From positions 973-52,922 of IMG/VR virus record IMGVR_UViG_3300030107_006499: DNA of 51,950 nucleotides, one strand, 5' to 3'. Under the pieces are notes generated by a model, which searched no databases, was not told the origin of the DNA, and worked only from the letters and a program-made list of their open reading frames with translations. The stretch comes from a virus. Shown piece by piece: positions 6,826 through 15,803 of the stretch (position 1 is its first letter; each line of letters begins with the position of its first letter). The translations under genes were made by a program, and so were the position numbers.

Positions 6826-9794
6826 AGTTATCCGAGCATAAACAGATGATGGATTACGCGACAGAGCGTGGTCAATTTAAAGATGGATCGTCGGATAAAT
6901 TAGAAAACTTTCAAAAAAGAAGGTATCTATCACCTTCTGATAAACCTGTAATAGGAACGGCTCAAGATATACAAGGATCTTATATTAGAGGTAAGAAAGT
7001 TATAGAACCTAAACGTGCATGGGATGTTTCCAAAAGAAAATGGACTCCTACAAAATCTTTAGAAATTGTTCATGAATATAAAAAGTTGGTAGATGATGCT
7101 TTTACTAAAGGTAAAATGGGGGATCTCCCTGTATTTAGTAGTTGGGTTAAAAATAAATACGGATCAGGTGCTAGTGCTGGTATTTTTTATGCTCGAAGAG
7201 GAATGGACGATGATCTTTTTAGATCATTAACTTCTGGTGATTATGCAAGAGATAAAAAAATAGAACTGCTTAGAAAATTAATTGCAATAGAAAATGCTAA
7301 TATAAAAGGAGAAACTAAACTTGGACTTATAGCACGAGGAACTGTTCTTCCTTCTGGGGCTAGATCTCAACTTAGAGCCGTTCCATCACATAGCCCAACT
7401 GCTTCTGATATTAGAGTTATTATTAGTAAAATGCAGCCAGAATTAGATACTAAGTACGATAAAGTTAGAAAAGCTCTTGCTGAAATTCTTGGAAATAAAG
7501 AAGCTATTTTTGATAAAACTATTCTACAACAGATAATGGATAAAACTGGATTAGACAGGAAAACTATAACTGAAGAAGGGCGAGCAGCAACTAAAACTAA
7601 ACCAAGAGTTCCGGGAGCATTAGCCGTCATACCCGAATGGAATAAAGTTGGTTCTTTTATTGAAGGAGTCCCTGATAAAGAAATTTATGCACAAATGAGT
7701 TTTTCAAGCTCTAAACTTGGAGGAAAGTATACTTTAAACGAAATGTTACAAATAGCTACTGATACTTTACAAGGAAAAGGCGCTGGTATAGATGATTGGC
7801 AAAAAGTAGCAGGAGATACTCCTAGTCAGTACGCTGTTAGAACAGCCGGTAGAGAGTGGGTGGCTAAACAAGGAAAAGGAAAAATTACTATATACGATAA
7901 AAACTTGAACGAAATACCTTGGGGCAAAAAGTATTCAAGTCAAGATACGTTTTTTACTTATAATGATCCAAAATATAAAAATAAATTTTATGGTATGAAT
8001 AAGCCAAGTAAGAACGCTCTTAAAACTTTATCTAAAAAATTTCCAGGTTACACAATACATGATCTTAAATCTCAAATTTCAAATTTACCCGAGTGGAAAG
8101 AAGTAAGAGATGTTGTTCAAGCTAAAAGAGAACTTTTAAATGAACCTGGTATAAATCCTTTTACAGGAGAAAAAGAATCTTTTAAAAAAATTGCCGATGA
8201 TATTAATACAAGAGTTTTAAGAAGTTCAACCGGTCAAGCATTTAAACCTGGTTATTACACCGTAGGAATTGATCATAAAGCTGGGATGGCTGAATCTCTT
8301 TTTAATGATTTTAGACTTGTAACTGCACGGGATAATCAAGCTTTTTACGCAATAAAAAATGATCCGGAATTAAAAAATATTGCAGGTCAACTAGAAGAAG
8401 TTCTTTTTTCTCCAAAACTAGAAGGAAAATTAGACTTACAAAAAAAAGCTATTTCTAATTTTTATAAAAACATGGGGAACAAGATAGTTAAAGCTACAGC
8501 TGAAGGAAAAACAACAATTTTACCTACTAGTAGAGAAGAAGCGGCTATAGAATTTTTAAAAAAAGGTAAATACACTGCAGCAGAAAAAACTGCTTTAGAA
8601 AAAATTGCTAAACCTGTACAGGCATTAATTGATTTGTATAAAGGTAATGCAGCACAAAAATCCGCTATTCAAGTTATTTTAAATTGTAGAGATAAAGTTT
8701 CTTTAGGGGGCCGTATAGGTTTTTCTGAAGGTAGTTTGGATGCATGTGTAGCATCTAAAATTAAAGCAGACCCAGAGGGAGCAGTTAACAAAATTGTAAA
8801 AAATATTCCCCAAGCTGAAGGTCCTATAAAACAAACTCTTAAAAAATTAATGAGCCCAATTGGTAAAACATTGGGGCACATAGACGTGCCTCTTATTCAA
8901 GGTTTATATGCTGCAACTATGCATGATTGGGAAAGAGACAATCCCCTTAATATAACTTTACCTATGGCCTTTACTGATGCGGCTTCTAAATGGGCAGGAC
9001 TTTATAAAGATACAAAAGGTACTCGTATGCTTAAGAAGTTGGCGTTAAGAGGATTTGTTCCACTAAAATATGCAACTAAATTATTTCCTTTAGTTTCTAA
9101 AGTAGGTTTGTTTGGTTCAACAACTGCGTATCCTTATCTAAAAGTAGCCCAAGAAGGATGGGAGGCTTACAACCAAATTCAAGATGCTAAAAAATATGGA
9201 AAACAATTTGGTATTTCCGAAGAAGAAGCTGTAGGTAAATTAAAACAAAAATGGAGAAATGAGATACCAGAATTAACTGATGATGTAGACGTTCCAGAAA
9301 TGTCAGAAAAAGGAAAACAAAATTTAGAATCAATTAAAAGAGGGTTTCAAGACTTTGGTTCACTTTTAGGCCTAGCCGATGACCCATACGCGCAAAAAGA
9401 AGAAGACATTGTCACAGTTCCTGAACATTTAAAAGAAGATTGGGGCAAACCTCAGCTTATTAGAAACTTCGAAGGTAATATGAATCAAGGCGGCCGTGTA
9501 AATTTTGACGGTGGAGGAGATGCTCTTACAAGATTTAAAAATGAAATTGTAAATAGTATGAAACCTTATGCTCCTGGAATTCCAGAAGATAGGTTATGGT
9601 TGATTGTTAAAGATATTACCTTAGATATGACAGGAGAAGAAGCTCAAAGATCTGCAATTGGAAACTTTAATAAATATTTTGGGTCTTACGCCGTAGGAGG
9701 AAGGGTAGGTTATAAAGATGGATCTGATCCTAATAGAATAAAATTATTAAAATTTATAAGAAATAATATTTTTAAGAAAGTAAGGGATGACTAA
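6822..9794 (+). CDS. Large putative virion protein with GGR motifs (990 aa)
   Basis: A 990-residue, Lys-rich, largely helical protein with no enzyme motif that I can identify. GGRIGFSEGS occurs near residue 630, and NQGGRVNFDGGGDA and VGGRVGYKDGSD occur in the last 110 residues. A fairly hydrophobic stretch lies near residues 690-780. It starts inside the previous gene (ATGA) and its end overlaps the next small gene. The size and placement between terminase and portal suggest an internal or ejected virion protein. This is inference. Confidence 0.65.
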   Translation: MKLSEHKQMMDYATERGQFKDGSSDKLENFQKRRYLSPSDKPVIGTAQDIQGSYIRGKKVIEPKRAWDVSKRKWTPTKSLEIVHEYKKLVDDAFTKGKMGDLPVFSSWVKNKYGSGASAGIFYARRGMDDDLFRSLTSGDYARDKKIELLRKLIAIENANIKGETKLGLIARGTVLPSGARSQLRAVPSHSPTASDIRVIISKMQPELDTKYDKVRKALAEILGNKEAIFDKTILQQIMDKTGLDRKTITEEGRAATKTKPRVPGALAVIPEWNKVGSFIEGVPDKEIYAQMSFSSSKLGGKYTLNEMLQIATDTLQGKGAGIDDWQKVAGDTPSQYAVRTAGREWVAKQGKGKITIYDKNLNEIPWGKKYSSQDTFFTYNDPKYKNKFYGMNKPSKNALKTLSKKFPGYTIHDLKSQISNLPEWKEVRDVVQAKRELLNEPGINPFTGEKESFKKIADDINTRVLRSSTGQAFKPGYYTVGIDHKAGMAESLFNDFRLVTARDNQAFYAIKNDPELKNIAGQLEEVLFSPKLEGKLDLQKKAISNFYKNMGNKIVKATAEGKTTILPTSREEAAIEFLKKGKYTAAEKTALEKIAKPVQALIDLYKGNAAQKSAIQVILNCRDKVSLGGRIGFSEGSLDACVASKIKADPEGAVNKIVKNIPQAEGPIKQTLKKLMSPIGKTLGHIDVPLIQGLYAATMHDWERDNPLNITLPMAFTDAASKWAGLYKDTKGTRMLKKLALRGFVPLKYATKLFPLVSKVGLFGSTTAYPYLKVAQEGWEAYNQIQDAKKYGKQFGISEEEAVGKLKQKWRNEIPELTDDVDVPEMSEKGKQNLESIKRGFQDFGSLLGLADDPYAQKEEDIVTVPEHLKEDWGKPQLIRNFEGNMNQGGRVNFDGGGDALTRFKNEIVNSMKPYAPGIPEDRLWLIVKDITLDMTGEEAQRSAIGNFNKYFGSYAVGGRVGYKDGSDPNRIKLLKFIRNNIFKKVRDD

Positions 9795-9978
9795 AGAATA
9801 CCCTAAATGGTGGTTATTGCCCCCTCGATCTGGTCCCACCCCACAGGGCTTGAATGTTAGTTATAATAATGTTAAGACTGTTAACTTGGAGAAAATAAAT
9901 GGCAGAAATAGACAAGGCGCTACCGAACGTAGACGAAACGCTAACGGTATCACAAGAAGAAATAGAACAATTACCTGA
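9787..9978 (+). CDS. Small conserved-type protein overlapping the portal start (63 aa)
   Basis: A 63-residue protein beginning MTKEYPKWWLLPPRSGPTPQ. A short N-terminus with Pro-Pro and a GPxPQGL signature is something I recall from small proteins placed before portal genes in marine phages (recall, not checked). Its last 27 codons lie in another frame over the first 80 bp of the portal gene and read as an Arg-rich tail. It overlaps the preceding gene by 8 bp. The length of the tail is set by the overlap, so only the first 36 residues may matter. Confidence 0.5.
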   Translation: MTKEYPKWWLLPPRSGPTPQGLNVSYNNVKTVNLEKINGRNRQGATERRRNANGITRRNRTIT

Positions 9979-12349
9979 ACCCATACAATCTGGCCCACAA
10001 GAAATGGTTACCAATGAAGATGGTAGTGTTGATATAAATTTTGAAGAAAACCAAATGGCAGAAATGCCACAAGATCATTTTGCAAATTTAGCAGATTACA
10101 TGGATGATGCTTCTCTTGGAAGATTAGGAGCAGATCTTTGTGAAAAATATGATGATTATAAAAATTCCAGAAAAGATTGGGAACAAGCTTATATAACTGG
10201 TTTAGATCTTTTAGGATTTAAATACAATATGAGAAGTGAACCCTTTCAAGGAGCTTCTGGTGCAACTCACCCAGTATTAGCGGAAGCTGTTACTCAATTT
10301 CAAGCTTTAGCTTACAAAGAATTATTACCCGCGCAAGGACCCGTAAGAACTCAAATCATGGGAATATCTACTCCTGAAAAAGAACAACAAGCGCAGAGGG
10401 TTAAAGATTTTATGAATTTTCAATTAATGGATCAAATGAAAGAATATGAACCCGAATTTGATTCTATGTTATTTTATTTACCTTTAGCAGGTTCAACTTT
10501 TAAAAAAGTTTATTATGATGATGTGCTTCAAAGAGCCGTATCTAAATTTGTACCTGCAGACGAATTAGTTGTTCCGTATTCAGCTACCTCATTAGATGAT
10601 GCGGAAGCTATCGTCCATGTAATTAAAATGTCTACAAATGATTTAAGAAAACAACAAGTTGTAGGTTTTTATAGAGATGTAGATGTTCCAGCTCCTGGAG
10701 AAGATTTGACTGATGAGCTACAACAAAAAGAAAAAGAACTTGAAGGACAAACAAGATCTCGAGATGAAGATATACACACAATTTTAGAGTTTCATGCAGA
10801 TTTAGATTTAGAAAATTTTGAAGATAAAAATCCTCAAACTGGAGAAGAAACAGGAATTAAACTTCCGTATATTGTTACTCTCGATGAAACATCCAAAATT
10901 ATTTTATCTATTAGAAGAAATTTTGAACAAGTAGACCCAATGAAAAATAAAAAACAATATTTTGTTCACTTTAAATTTTTACCAGGATTAGGATTTTATG
11001 GTCTTGGTTTAATACACATGATCGGTGGCCTATCTAGAACGGCTACTGCTGCTTTACGACAATTATTAGACGCTGGAACTTTATCCAATCTTCCTGCAGG
11101 CTTTAAACAAAGAGGAATAAGAATTAGAGATGATGCACAATCAATTCAACCAGGAGAATTTAGAGATGTAGATGCTCCTGGAGGAAATATTAAAGATTCT
11201 TTTATGATGCTTCCGTATAAGGAACCTTCACAAACTTTATTACAGCTTATGGGTGTCGTGGTACAAGCAGGACAACGGTTCGCTTCAATAGCAGATCTGC
11301 AGGTAGGAGAGGGTAATCAACAAGCCGCGGTGGGCACGACTGTCGCCTTGTTAGAAAGGGGCAGTAGAACAATGTCTGCAATTCATAAAAGAATTTATGC
11401 AGCATTAAGACAAGAGTTTCGACTATTGGCAAAAGTATTTTCTACTTATTTGCCGGCTGAATATCCATACGATGTTGTGGGTGGACAGCGAAACGTCAAA
11501 GCAATGGACTTTGATGAGAGGATAGACATATTGCCAGTTGCTGATCCAAATATTTTCTCTCAAGCACAAAGAATATCTTTAGCGCAAACTGAATTACAGC
11601 TGGCTATGTCTAATCCTCAAATTCATAATACGTATAACGTTTATAGAAATATGTATGAAGCGTTAGGAGTAAAAGATATTGATAAAATTTTAATGAGACC
11701 TCAACCACCAGCACCAAAAGATCCTGCTTTAGAGCATATAGATGCGATCGGCAATAAACCTTTTCAAGCGTTCCCTGGACAAGATCATAGAGCTCACATC
11801 GAAGCTCACTTAGACTTTATGGGAACTAATTTAGTTAGAAATAATCCTATGATTATGGCATCACTAGAAAAAAATGTTTTTGAACATATTTCTTTAATGG
11901 CGCAAGAACAGGCTGAAGTAGAGTTTGCACAAGAAATACAACAGATTCAAGCTTTACAACAACAAAGTCAACAAAACCCACAAGCAATGCAGAACCCACA
12001 AGTTCAACAGCAATTAAAACAATTTAATGATAAGTTTGAAGCAAGAAAAGCGGTATTGATAGCAGAAATGACAGCCGAGTTTTTAAAAGAAGAGAAAAAA
12101 GCTACTTCTCAGTTTGATAGTGATCCTTTAATCCAAATTAAAAATAGAGAATTAGACCTAAGAGCCCAAGAAAATCAAAGAAGAAAAGATTATGAAGAGG
12201 CGAGAGTAGAAATAGATAGAACTAAAGCAGTGATGAATCAAGCAGATAATGATGAAAAATTAGCTCAGAATGAAAGATTAGCTAAATTAAGAGCTAACAC
12301 TTCTTTAGAGAAAACAATATTACAACATGAACTAAAGGATAAGGAGTAA
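9899..12349 (+). CDS. Portal protein (P22-like, 816 aa)
   Basis: The dodecameric ring at the capsid vertex through which DNA is packaged and ejected. The 816-residue length and motifs (EPFQGASGATHP, FDSMLFYLPLAGSTFKKVYYD, KFLPGLGFYGLG, then SIADLQVGEGNQQA and a long C-terminal helical, Gln-rich tail) fit the large P22-type portals rather than the T7 type. The C-terminal 150 residues are Gln/Lys/Glu-rich coiled coil and could form a barrel reaching into the head. A GGAGA ribosome site precedes the ATG. The 2-bp gap to the next gene implies co-translation. Confidence 0.85.
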   Translation: MAEIDKALPNVDETLTVSQEEIEQLPEPIQSGPQEMVTNEDGSVDINFEENQMAEMPQDHFANLADYMDDASLGRLGADLCEKYDDYKNSRKDWEQAYITGLDLLGFKYNMRSEPFQGASGATHPVLAEAVTQFQALAYKELLPAQGPVRTQIMGISTPEKEQQAQRVKDFMNFQLMDQMKEYEPEFDSMLFYLPLAGSTFKKVYYDDVLQRAVSKFVPADELVVPYSATSLDDAEAIVHVIKMSTNDLRKQQVVGFYRDVDVPAPGEDLTDELQQKEKELEGQTRSRDEDIHTILEFHADLDLENFEDKNPQTGEETGIKLPYIVTLDETSKIILSIRRNFEQVDPMKNKKQYFVHFKFLPGLGFYGLGLIHMIGGLSRTATAALRQLLDAGTLSNLPAGFKQRGIRIRDDAQSIQPGEFRDVDAPGGNIKDSFMMLPYKEPSQTLLQLMGVVVQAGQRFASIADLQVGEGNQQAAVGTTVALLERGSRTMSAIHKRIYAALRQEFRLLAKVFSTYLPAEYPYDVVGGQRNVKAMDFDERIDILPVADPNIFSQAQRISLAQTELQLAMSNPQIHNTYNVYRNMYEALGVKDIDKILMRPQPPAPKDPALEHIDAIGNKPFQAFPGQDHRAHIEAHLDFMGTNLVRNNPMIMASLEKNVFEHISLMAQEQAEVEFAQEIQQIQALQQQSQQNPQAMQNPQVQQQLKQFNDKFEARKAVLIAEMTAEFLKEEKKATSQFDSDPLIQIKNRELDLRAQENQRRKDYEEARVEIDRTKAVMNQADNDEKLAQNERLAKLRANTSLEKTILQHELKDKE

Positions 12350-12351
12350 TA

Positions 12352-12543
12352 ATGACACAAGAACGACTTAACATTAAAAAGGCTATAAAGAAACCGGGTT
12401 CCCTAAGAAAAGCCTTAGGAATTAAGAAAGGTGAAACTATACCTAAATCAACGTTAAAAAATGCGGCTAAGAAAAAAGGAAAAATTGGACAGAAAGCCCG
12501 TTTTGCTATAACATTAGGTAAATTAAGAAAAAAAAGAGGATAA
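12352..12543 (+). CDS. Small basic protein (63 aa)
   Basis: A 63-residue Lys-rich protein with AAKKKGKIGQKARFAITLGK followed by a basic tail. I recall similar short proteins with an 'ARxAITLxKxRKK' ending beside portal genes of other phages. It follows the portal by 2 bp behind AAGGAG. Probably binds nucleic acid or the portal; unproven. Confidence 0.6.
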   Translation: MTQERLNIKKAIKKPGSLRKALGIKKGETIPKSTLKNAAKKKGKIGQKARFAITLGKLRKKRG

Positions 12544-12549
12544 ACATTT

Positions 12550-12726
12550 ATGACACAAACCCCTAAAATTACAAAATTTTTAGCACAAGATTGTAATAAA
12601 GACTATTACCCTACAGGTGGCAAAACTATTAAAGCTACTGATCCTTTTAAATCACAAACAGTGATCGTAAAAGGTAATAGAGCAATCAGACCTGCTAAAA
12701 AACCCGTTAAAGCAACTTGGTACTAA
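12550..12726 (+). CDS. Small hypothetical protein (58 aa)
   Basis: An intact 58-residue frame (start MTQTPKITKF, end KPVKATWY) lies exactly between its neighbours, with 6 bp before it and 1 bp after. It holds one Cys and many Lys and Thr. The tight packing supports it as a real gene. I recognise no family. Confidence 0.6.
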   Translation: MTQTPKITKFLAQDCNKDYYPTGGKTIKATDPFKSQTVIVKGNRAIRPAKKPVKATWY

Positions 12727-12727
12727 C

Positions 12728-13117
12728 ATGTGGTTATCGGCAATTAAATTAGCCGTTTCTGCAGGAAGTAAGATTTATGCTAACAAGCAGAGAACTAAGA
12801 TGGCTATGTCAGATGCACAACTGATGCATGCTACTAAGATGGCCCAAGGTGAGGAAGCTTACCAAGGAAAACTTTTAGAAGCCCGACAATCAGACTGGAA
12901 GGACGAGGCAGTTCTTATAATATTAAGTTTGCCCGTGTTGGTGCTCGCTTGGGCAGTCATATCGGACGATCCGACAGCAATGGACAAGGTAAAACTGTTC
13001 TTTGAGATGTTCTCGCAACTCCCTTCATGGTTCACAAATCTTTGGATCCTTGTCGTGGCGAGTATTTATGGTATAAAGGGCACGCAAATCTTCAGGAATG
13101 GAGCAGGAAAAAAATAG
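12728..13117 (+). CDS. Putative holin, 3TM family (129 aa)
   Basis: A 129-residue protein. The N-terminus is amphipathic with an Ala/Met/Gln-rich helix. Two clear hydrophobic segments follow: VLIILSLPVLVLAWAVI near residues 60-76 and LWILVVASIYGI near residues 107-118. The pattern, with QSDWKDE before the first segment and WFTNLW before the second, matches my memory of the 3TM holin family of phages and gene transfer agents. It would form the membrane lesion that releases the endolysin. It lies in the head operon, far from the endolysin at 50378. Moderate certainty. Confidence 0.6.
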   Translation: MWLSAIKLAVSAGSKIYANKQRTKMAMSDAQLMHATKMAQGEEAYQGKLLEARQSDWKDEAVLIILSLPVLVLAWAVISDDPTAMDKVKLFFEMFSQLPSWFTNLWILVVASIYGIKGTQIFRNGAGKK

Positions 13118-13248
13118 TGCCGTTTAAATCAGAGAAACAAAGACGTTATCTTTGGAAGAATAATCCGGAGATAGCTAAAAAATGGACTAAAAAATATAAA
13201 ACTAAACCTATTGCTAAAAAGAAAAAAATAAGTAAAAAAAAGAAATAG
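13117..13248 (+). CDS. Small basic conserved-type protein, GTG start (43 aa)
   Basis: I choose the GTG at 13117, which overlaps the preceding stop as TAGTG and gives MPFKSEKQRRYLWKNNPEIA. This start is typical of a short phage family with 'F.SEKQRRYL...PEIA..W'. The longer upstream frame merely reads through the holin gene. The C-terminus is almost all Lys. Function unknown; the charge suggests DNA or capsid-inner-surface binding. Confidence 0.65.
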   Translation: MPFKSEKQRRYLWKNNPEIAKKWTKKYKTKPIAKKKKISKKKK

Positions 13249-13300
13249 ACTTAGTATTATAGATAAGATATAAAAACAGAACTTATATAAGGAGATAAAA

Positions 13301-13615
13301 ATGGTACAAAAATTTGACTCAACAGCTCACACACCAAGACAAAAAGCTAGAGGTGGTGGAAGAATGTCAACTGCTAGAAAAGACATGATGCATGGTTACT
13401 ACCCAGACGATATGGGGATGAGAGGTGGACCTATGTATAAAAAAGGTGGATCTGTTAAAAAGAAAAAGAAACAAGGTTACAAAGATAGAAAAGATGAATC
13501 TATCGCTATGAGAATCAAAAAGAAAAGAACTAAGAAGCAATTAAAAGCTTCTAGAGATGAGTCTTACGGAAGATTCGGTAGCAAAGCTAAAAAATCTGGA
13601 AAAATAAATAAATAG
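13301..13615 (+). CDS. Basic Gly/Lys-rich protein (104 aa)
   Basis: A 104-residue, very basic protein behind a good ribosome site (AAGGAG). It has ARGGGRMSTARKDMM near residue 16, MYKKGGSVKKKKK near residue 45, and two DES repeats (KDESIAMRIKKKR, RDESYGRFGS). The GG-basic pattern echoes the GGR motif of the large virion proteins. It may coat packaged DNA or bind the capsid interior; no direct evidence. Confidence 0.65.
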   Translation: MVQKFDSTAHTPRQKARGGGRMSTARKDMMHGYYPDDMGMRGGPMYKKGGSVKKKKKQGYKDRKDESIAMRIKKKRTKKQLKASRDESYGRFGSKAKKSGKINK

Positions 13616-13623
13616 GATAAACT

Positions 13624-13773
13624 ATGAGAACTGATTATCAACCTAAACCAAGAGTAAGACCAAGAGCTGATCATTCAAAAGCTAATGGTAAAGTTTATTC
13701 CTCAAAAGATTTAAATATGATGGACGCTAAATTTAAAAAAGGCGGAAAAGTTAAAAAATCTAAAAGGAAATAA
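13624..13773 (+). CDS. Basic mini-protein (49 aa)
   Basis: A 49-residue frame with a short AT-rich gap before it, starting MRTDYQPKPRVRPRADHSKA and ending KKGGKVKKSKRK. The KKGGKVKK ending matches the KKGGSVKK of the preceding gene, so they may be related or bind the same partner. The next ATG follows 1 bp after its stop. Confidence 0.6.
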   Translation: MRTDYQPKPRVRPRADHSKANGKVYSSKDLNMMDAKFKKGGKVKKSKRK

Positions 13774-13774
13774 T

Positions 13775-13945
13775 ATGTCAAACACGAGAAAGATGAACGA
13801 ACTAGAAGAATTAGGTCGTGTAGATTCAGAAAAAGCTTACACTAAAAAAGGCAAGAAAAATTTAAAAGCTGAAAAGAAAAGAGTTGTAAGAGAAATTAAA
13901 TCTCGTGGAGTAGCTAAAAGAGGATTTGGAAAAGAAAAACAATAA
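13775..13945 (+). CDS. Basic mini-protein (56 aa)
   Basis: A 56-residue helical, Lys/Glu/Arg-rich protein ending RGVAKRGFGKEKQ. An 'RGFGKE' ending is something I recall from short phage proteins in head operons. It is tightly packed (1 bp) after its neighbour. No function known. Confidence 0.6.
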   Translation: MSNTRKMNELEELGRVDSEKAYTKKGKKNLKAEKKRVVREIKSRGVAKRGFGKEKQ

Positions 13946-13966
13946 CCTTTTTATATTAGAAAGAAT

Positions 13967-14170
13967 ATGAAAAAAGAAATACTCGAGGCTTTAGAGAAAA
14001 AATATCAAGCTGAAATTGCAGAAGCAGATGCAATAGTTAAATTATTTTTAGAAAAATCTGTAGGAGTAGCAGATCACGCTAATGTTATCTCTGAAGTAGA
14101 TAAACAAATTCACAGAATATCTTCAGGTGAAGAAAAATTAGAAATCTTAAAGGGATTTGAAGAACTTTAA
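13967..14170 (+). CDS. Small helical protein (67 aa)
   Basis: A 67-residue acidic, alpha-helical protein (Glu, Leu, Ile, Lys) with coiled-coil character and no Cys. It stops 1 bp before the next ATG. It may be a small assembly factor by context. I see no known domain. Confidence 0.6.
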   Translation: MKKEILEALEKKYQAEIAEADAIVKLFLEKSVGVADHANVISEVDKQIHRISSGEEKLEILKGFEEL

Positions 14171-14171
14171 G

Positions 14172-14417
14172 ATGGAAGATTTATTAATTATCAATAAGCT
14201 CCAAAGACAATTAAAAGGAAGTGTTCAAGCTATCAATGAGAACTTACTCGCTGGTGGGGTTGACAATATGGAAAAATACAAGTATTTATTAGGTCAGATA
14301 CATGCGTATCAATTAATCTTACAGGACATCTCTAACCTGCTAAACGAAAAGGAGCAAAAAAATGAGCAAGGAACAGTTATCAAATTCGGAAACACCGAAA
14401 ATAAAACACGCACTTGA
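14172..14417 (+). CDS. Small helical protein (81 aa)
   Basis: I set the start at ATG 14172 (MEDLLIINKLQRQLKG), just after the preceding stop; a TTG 15 bp upstream is less likely. The 81-residue protein is helical with a central YLLGQIHAYQLILQDISNLL stretch, resembling an oligomerising helix. It overlaps the co-chaperonin gene by 56 bp in a different frame. Function unknown. Confidence 0.6.
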   Translation: MEDLLIINKLQRQLKGSVQAINENLLAGGVDNMEKYKYLLGQIHAYQLILQDISNLLNEKEQKNEQGTVIKFGNTENKTRT

Positions 14418-14823
14418 AGAGAAATATAAAAAACAAGATCAAGAAGACGCAGCCAATAGAATAGACCACGAGAACGTTGACACTGTAGTCGATGAATTAC
14501 CAGACCCTTCTGGTTGGAGACTTTTAGTATTACCTTTTACACCCAAAGATAAAACTAAAGGTGGAATTTTAATAGCACAAGAAACATTAGATAAATTAAG
14601 AATAGCCGTCAATTGTGGCTATGTTTTAAAAGTAGGCCCATTGGCTTATCAAGATAAAGAAAAGTTCCCTACAGGAGCTTGGTGTAAAGAGAAAGATTGG
14701 GTTATCTTTGCTCGTTATGCTGGATCACGTCTACCTATACGAGGTGGAGAAGTAAGAATTTTAAATGATGATGAAGTTTTAGGAACAATTTCTGATCCTG
14801 AATCCATTTTACATCATATTTAA
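14362..14823 (+). CDS. GroES-like co-chaperonin (153 aa)
   Basis: A Cpn10-type cap for the host GroEL chamber, probably for folding capsid protein (compare T4 gp31). After a charged N-terminal extension of about 45 residues comes SGWRLLVLPFTPKDKTKGGI, which covers the first strand and the mobile-loop position. CGYVLKVGPLAY and GEVRILNDDEVLGTI follow, the latter matching the closing strands of GroES. At 153 aa it is longer than bacterial GroES (about 95). No GroEL is present, so it must work with the host's. Ribosome site AAGGAG. It precedes scaffold and capsid genes, which fits an assembly role. Confidence 0.8.
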   Translation: MSKEQLSNSETPKIKHALEEKYKKQDQEDAANRIDHENVDTVVDELPDPSGWRLLVLPFTPKDKTKGGILIAQETLDKLRIAVNCGYVLKVGPLAYQDKEKFPTGAWCKEKDWVIFARYAGSRLPIRGGEVRILNDDEVLGTISDPESILHHI

Positions 14824-14846
14824 AAAACATAGAAGGAGATAAAACT

Positions 14847-15800
14847 ATGCCAGAAGAAAACAAAAAAGTAGAAGCTACCGTGGATTTAGACACATCTGGT
14901 CCAGGTGCAGAAGTAGAAATAGAGGAGTCTAAAGTTACTCCTGTTACTGAATCTACTGAAACTGAGGTTGAGGTTAAAAAAGAACCTGAATCAAATCAAG
15001 AAGAAAAGAAAGAAGAAATTAAGGAAGAAAAGAAAGAAGCTAAAGACGAACTGGAAGATTATAGTGATGGTGTTAAACGAAGAATTAACAAACTTACTAA
15101 AAAGTGGAGAGAAGCTGAAAGACAAAAAGATGAAGCTTTAGATTACGCACGAAATATCAAAGCCTCTTCTGATAAGTTAAAACATGAATATTCTCAACTG
15201 AGAACAGGTAGTCTTAAAGATAAAGAAGCTAGTATTAGTAATTCTTTAAAAGCTTCCTACGCCCAGCTTTCTGCGGCTAGAGAAGCCAATGATTTAGAAG
15301 CAGAGGTTCAAGCTCAAAAAGCTATAGCTAAACTTGGTTATGAAGAAGCTAAACTTATTGAGATGAAAGATGCGGCTAAAAGAGTTAAACCCGAAGAAAG
15401 AGAAGTAAATATAAGACCTAGTAGACAAGAAACTAGATCACCAGATCCAAAAGCTCAAAATTGGGCATCTAAAAACGACTGGTTTGGTAGTGATTCTGCT
15501 ATGACTTATACTGCTTTTGATCTTCACACTAAATTAGTGGATCAAGAGGGGTATGACCCCAACACTGATGAATATTATTCTGAAATAGACAGAAGAATAA
15601 AGCTTGAATTCCCCCATAAATTTGATAGAAAAGAAGAAAAGGGAATCGACAGACCTACACAAACCGTCGCTTCAGCGAAGCGAAGTGTAAAATCAAGTCG
15701 CAAAAGCGTAAGACTCACACCAACGGAAGTAGCAATTGCTAAAAAATTAGGTGTGCCACTAGAAGAGTATGCGAAACATAAAAACACAAAGGAGGCATAG
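14847..15800 (+). CDS. Putative capsid scaffolding protein (317 aa)
   Basis: A 317-residue, highly charged protein. Its first 75 residues are acidic (Glu, Val, Thr-rich), followed by a long coiled coil (residues 70-180), a Pro/Arg hinge (VNIRPSRQETRSPDPKA), and a basic C-terminus. Composition and place, just upstream of the capsid gene behind an AAGGAG site, are typical of phage scaffolds, which guide shell assembly and leave before packaging. No protease motif is visible. The call rests on composition and context. Confidence 0.65.
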   Translation: MPEENKKVEATVDLDTSGPGAEVEIEESKVTPVTESTETEVEVKKEPESNQEEKKEEIKEEKKEAKDELEDYSDGVKRRINKLTKKWREAERQKDEALDYARNIKASSDKLKHEYSQLRTGSLKDKEASISNSLKASYAQLSAAREANDLEAEVQAQKAIAKLGYEEAKLIEMKDAAKRVKPEEREVNIRPSRQETRSPDPKAQNWASKNDWFGSDSAMTYTAFDLHTKLVDQEGYDPNTDEYYSEIDRRIKLEFPHKFDRKEEKGIDRPTQTVASAKRSVKSSRKSVRLTPTEVAIAKKLGVPLEEYAKHKNTKEA

Positions 15801-15803
15801 CAT

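Noticed and set aside
13027-13116. Upstream extension of the SEKQRRYL mini-protein
   Set aside because: It reads through the holin gene in a second frame; the GTG at 13117 overlaps the holin stop and gives the recalled family start.
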